Shown: positions 63,864 through 64,000 of the stretch, piece after piece | Layout of the letters: every line of letters starts with the position of its first letter | How positions within the stretch are numbered: the first letter of the stretch is position 1 | NCBI GenBank assembly: GCA_937880075.1 | Contig: CALFLM010000016.1 | Location: 11,331 to 75,330 of the forward strand | From: an uncultured Romboutsia sp. | Lineage (GTDB): Bacteria; Bacillota; Clostridia; Peptostreptococcales; Peptostreptococcaceae | DNA: 64,000 nucleotides | Direction of reading: 5' to 3' | Program-made: the position numbers and the translations under genes | The notes under the pieces: generated by a model | Databases searched by the model: none | What the model was told of the DNA's origin: nothing | What the model saw: only the letters and a program-made list of their open reading frames with translations

Positions 63864-64000
63864 GTTACTTGTACTTAAGAAAAAGGACAAAAAATAAGAA
63901 CTTTGAAAATTAAACAGTAGGTTAATTTATAGAATTGAAACTAATAAACCAAGCCAGATATTCAGATTAGATTTATCTGAGCAGGTAATCAAATTTATTT
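63864..64000 (+). ncRNA. rRNA operon leader (pre-16S), cut by window edge
   Basis: Leader RNA region containing AACTTTGAAAATTAAACAG, typical of clostridial pre-16S leaders, and ending AATCAAATTTATTT. The 16S 5' end would be expected at or just after position ~63992, since clostridial 16S genes start with a similar ATTTATT(T)GAGAGTTTG. Inference: the window stops at the 16S start. Confidence 0.7.

Overview
The window is AT-rich, with clostridial gene content and order, and is best read as the chromosomal origin region of a Peptostreptococcaceae-type clostridium. The run dnaA-dnaN-S4-recF-gyrB-gyrA, then YtxH/DUF948-rsbV-rsbW-sigB and an rRNA promoter, resembles Clostridioides difficile and its Paraclostridium/Romboutsia relatives. 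I do not assign a species.

Layout. (1) 1-10.4 kb, minus strand: an accessory surface/secretome block. It holds an IdeS/Mac-type (family C66) cysteine protease cut by the window edge and apparently starting at an ATT codon, the C-terminal remnant of an M26-N/GLUG-type protein, two abutting IS fragments (IS605 TnpB tail and IS30 transposase tail), a small membrane protein with a tiny upstream ORF, and a 1701-residue membrane-anchored M60 metalloprotease. (2) 10.94-24.58 kb: a 13.6 kb integrated element in the last codons of rlmH. It is flanked by 18-bp direct repeats that both encode the RlmH tail EPYHK-stop. It carries a CcrC-sized large serine recombinase and a Cch-like DUF927 helicase in the staphylococcal cassette chromosome (SCC) order, a DUF960 gene, and next to rlmH an M.PstI/BsuBI-like adenine methylase with an HTH-DUF262 protein controlled by an array of TAAGTC operators. 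This is the outstanding find: an SCC-like element in a clostridium carrying a possible restriction-modification system of unusual composition. (3) 24.6-38.6 kb: core genes rlmH, walJ, an M1 peptidase, dnaD/helicase-loader pair, five tRNAs (transcribed Lys-Glu-Val-Asp-Thr), purA, a cluster of DnaA boxes, and the operon region rpsF-ssb-rpsR / MazG-like-yybS-gdpP-rplI-dnaB. (4) 38.8-43.5 kb: an aminotransferase relic, DUF951, the DUF3343-YedF pair and a class V aminotransferase (selenium/sulfur handling), an HTH-TPR regulator, and two inverted copies of a 116-bp MITE-like repeat. (5) 43.5-52.5 kb: spo0J/parB, soj, noc, rsmG, mnmG, mnmE, jag, yidC, yidD, rnpA, rpmH, all reading away from the origin. 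(6) 52.5-63.8 kb: oriC with seven DnaA boxes, then dnaA, dnaN, yaaA, recF, gyrB, gyrA and the sigB module on the plus strand. The last bases are an rRNA leader stopping close to the expected 16S start.

How it works together: replication initiation and loading (DnaA, DnaB, DnaD, loader, DnaN), segregation (Soj/Spo0J, Noc, a parS-like palindrome), tRNA wobble modification (MnmE/MnmG), membrane insertion (YidC/YidD/Jag) and the sigma-B partner-switch form the conserved core. Horizontally acquired DNA sits at rlmH and in the leftmost 10 kb.
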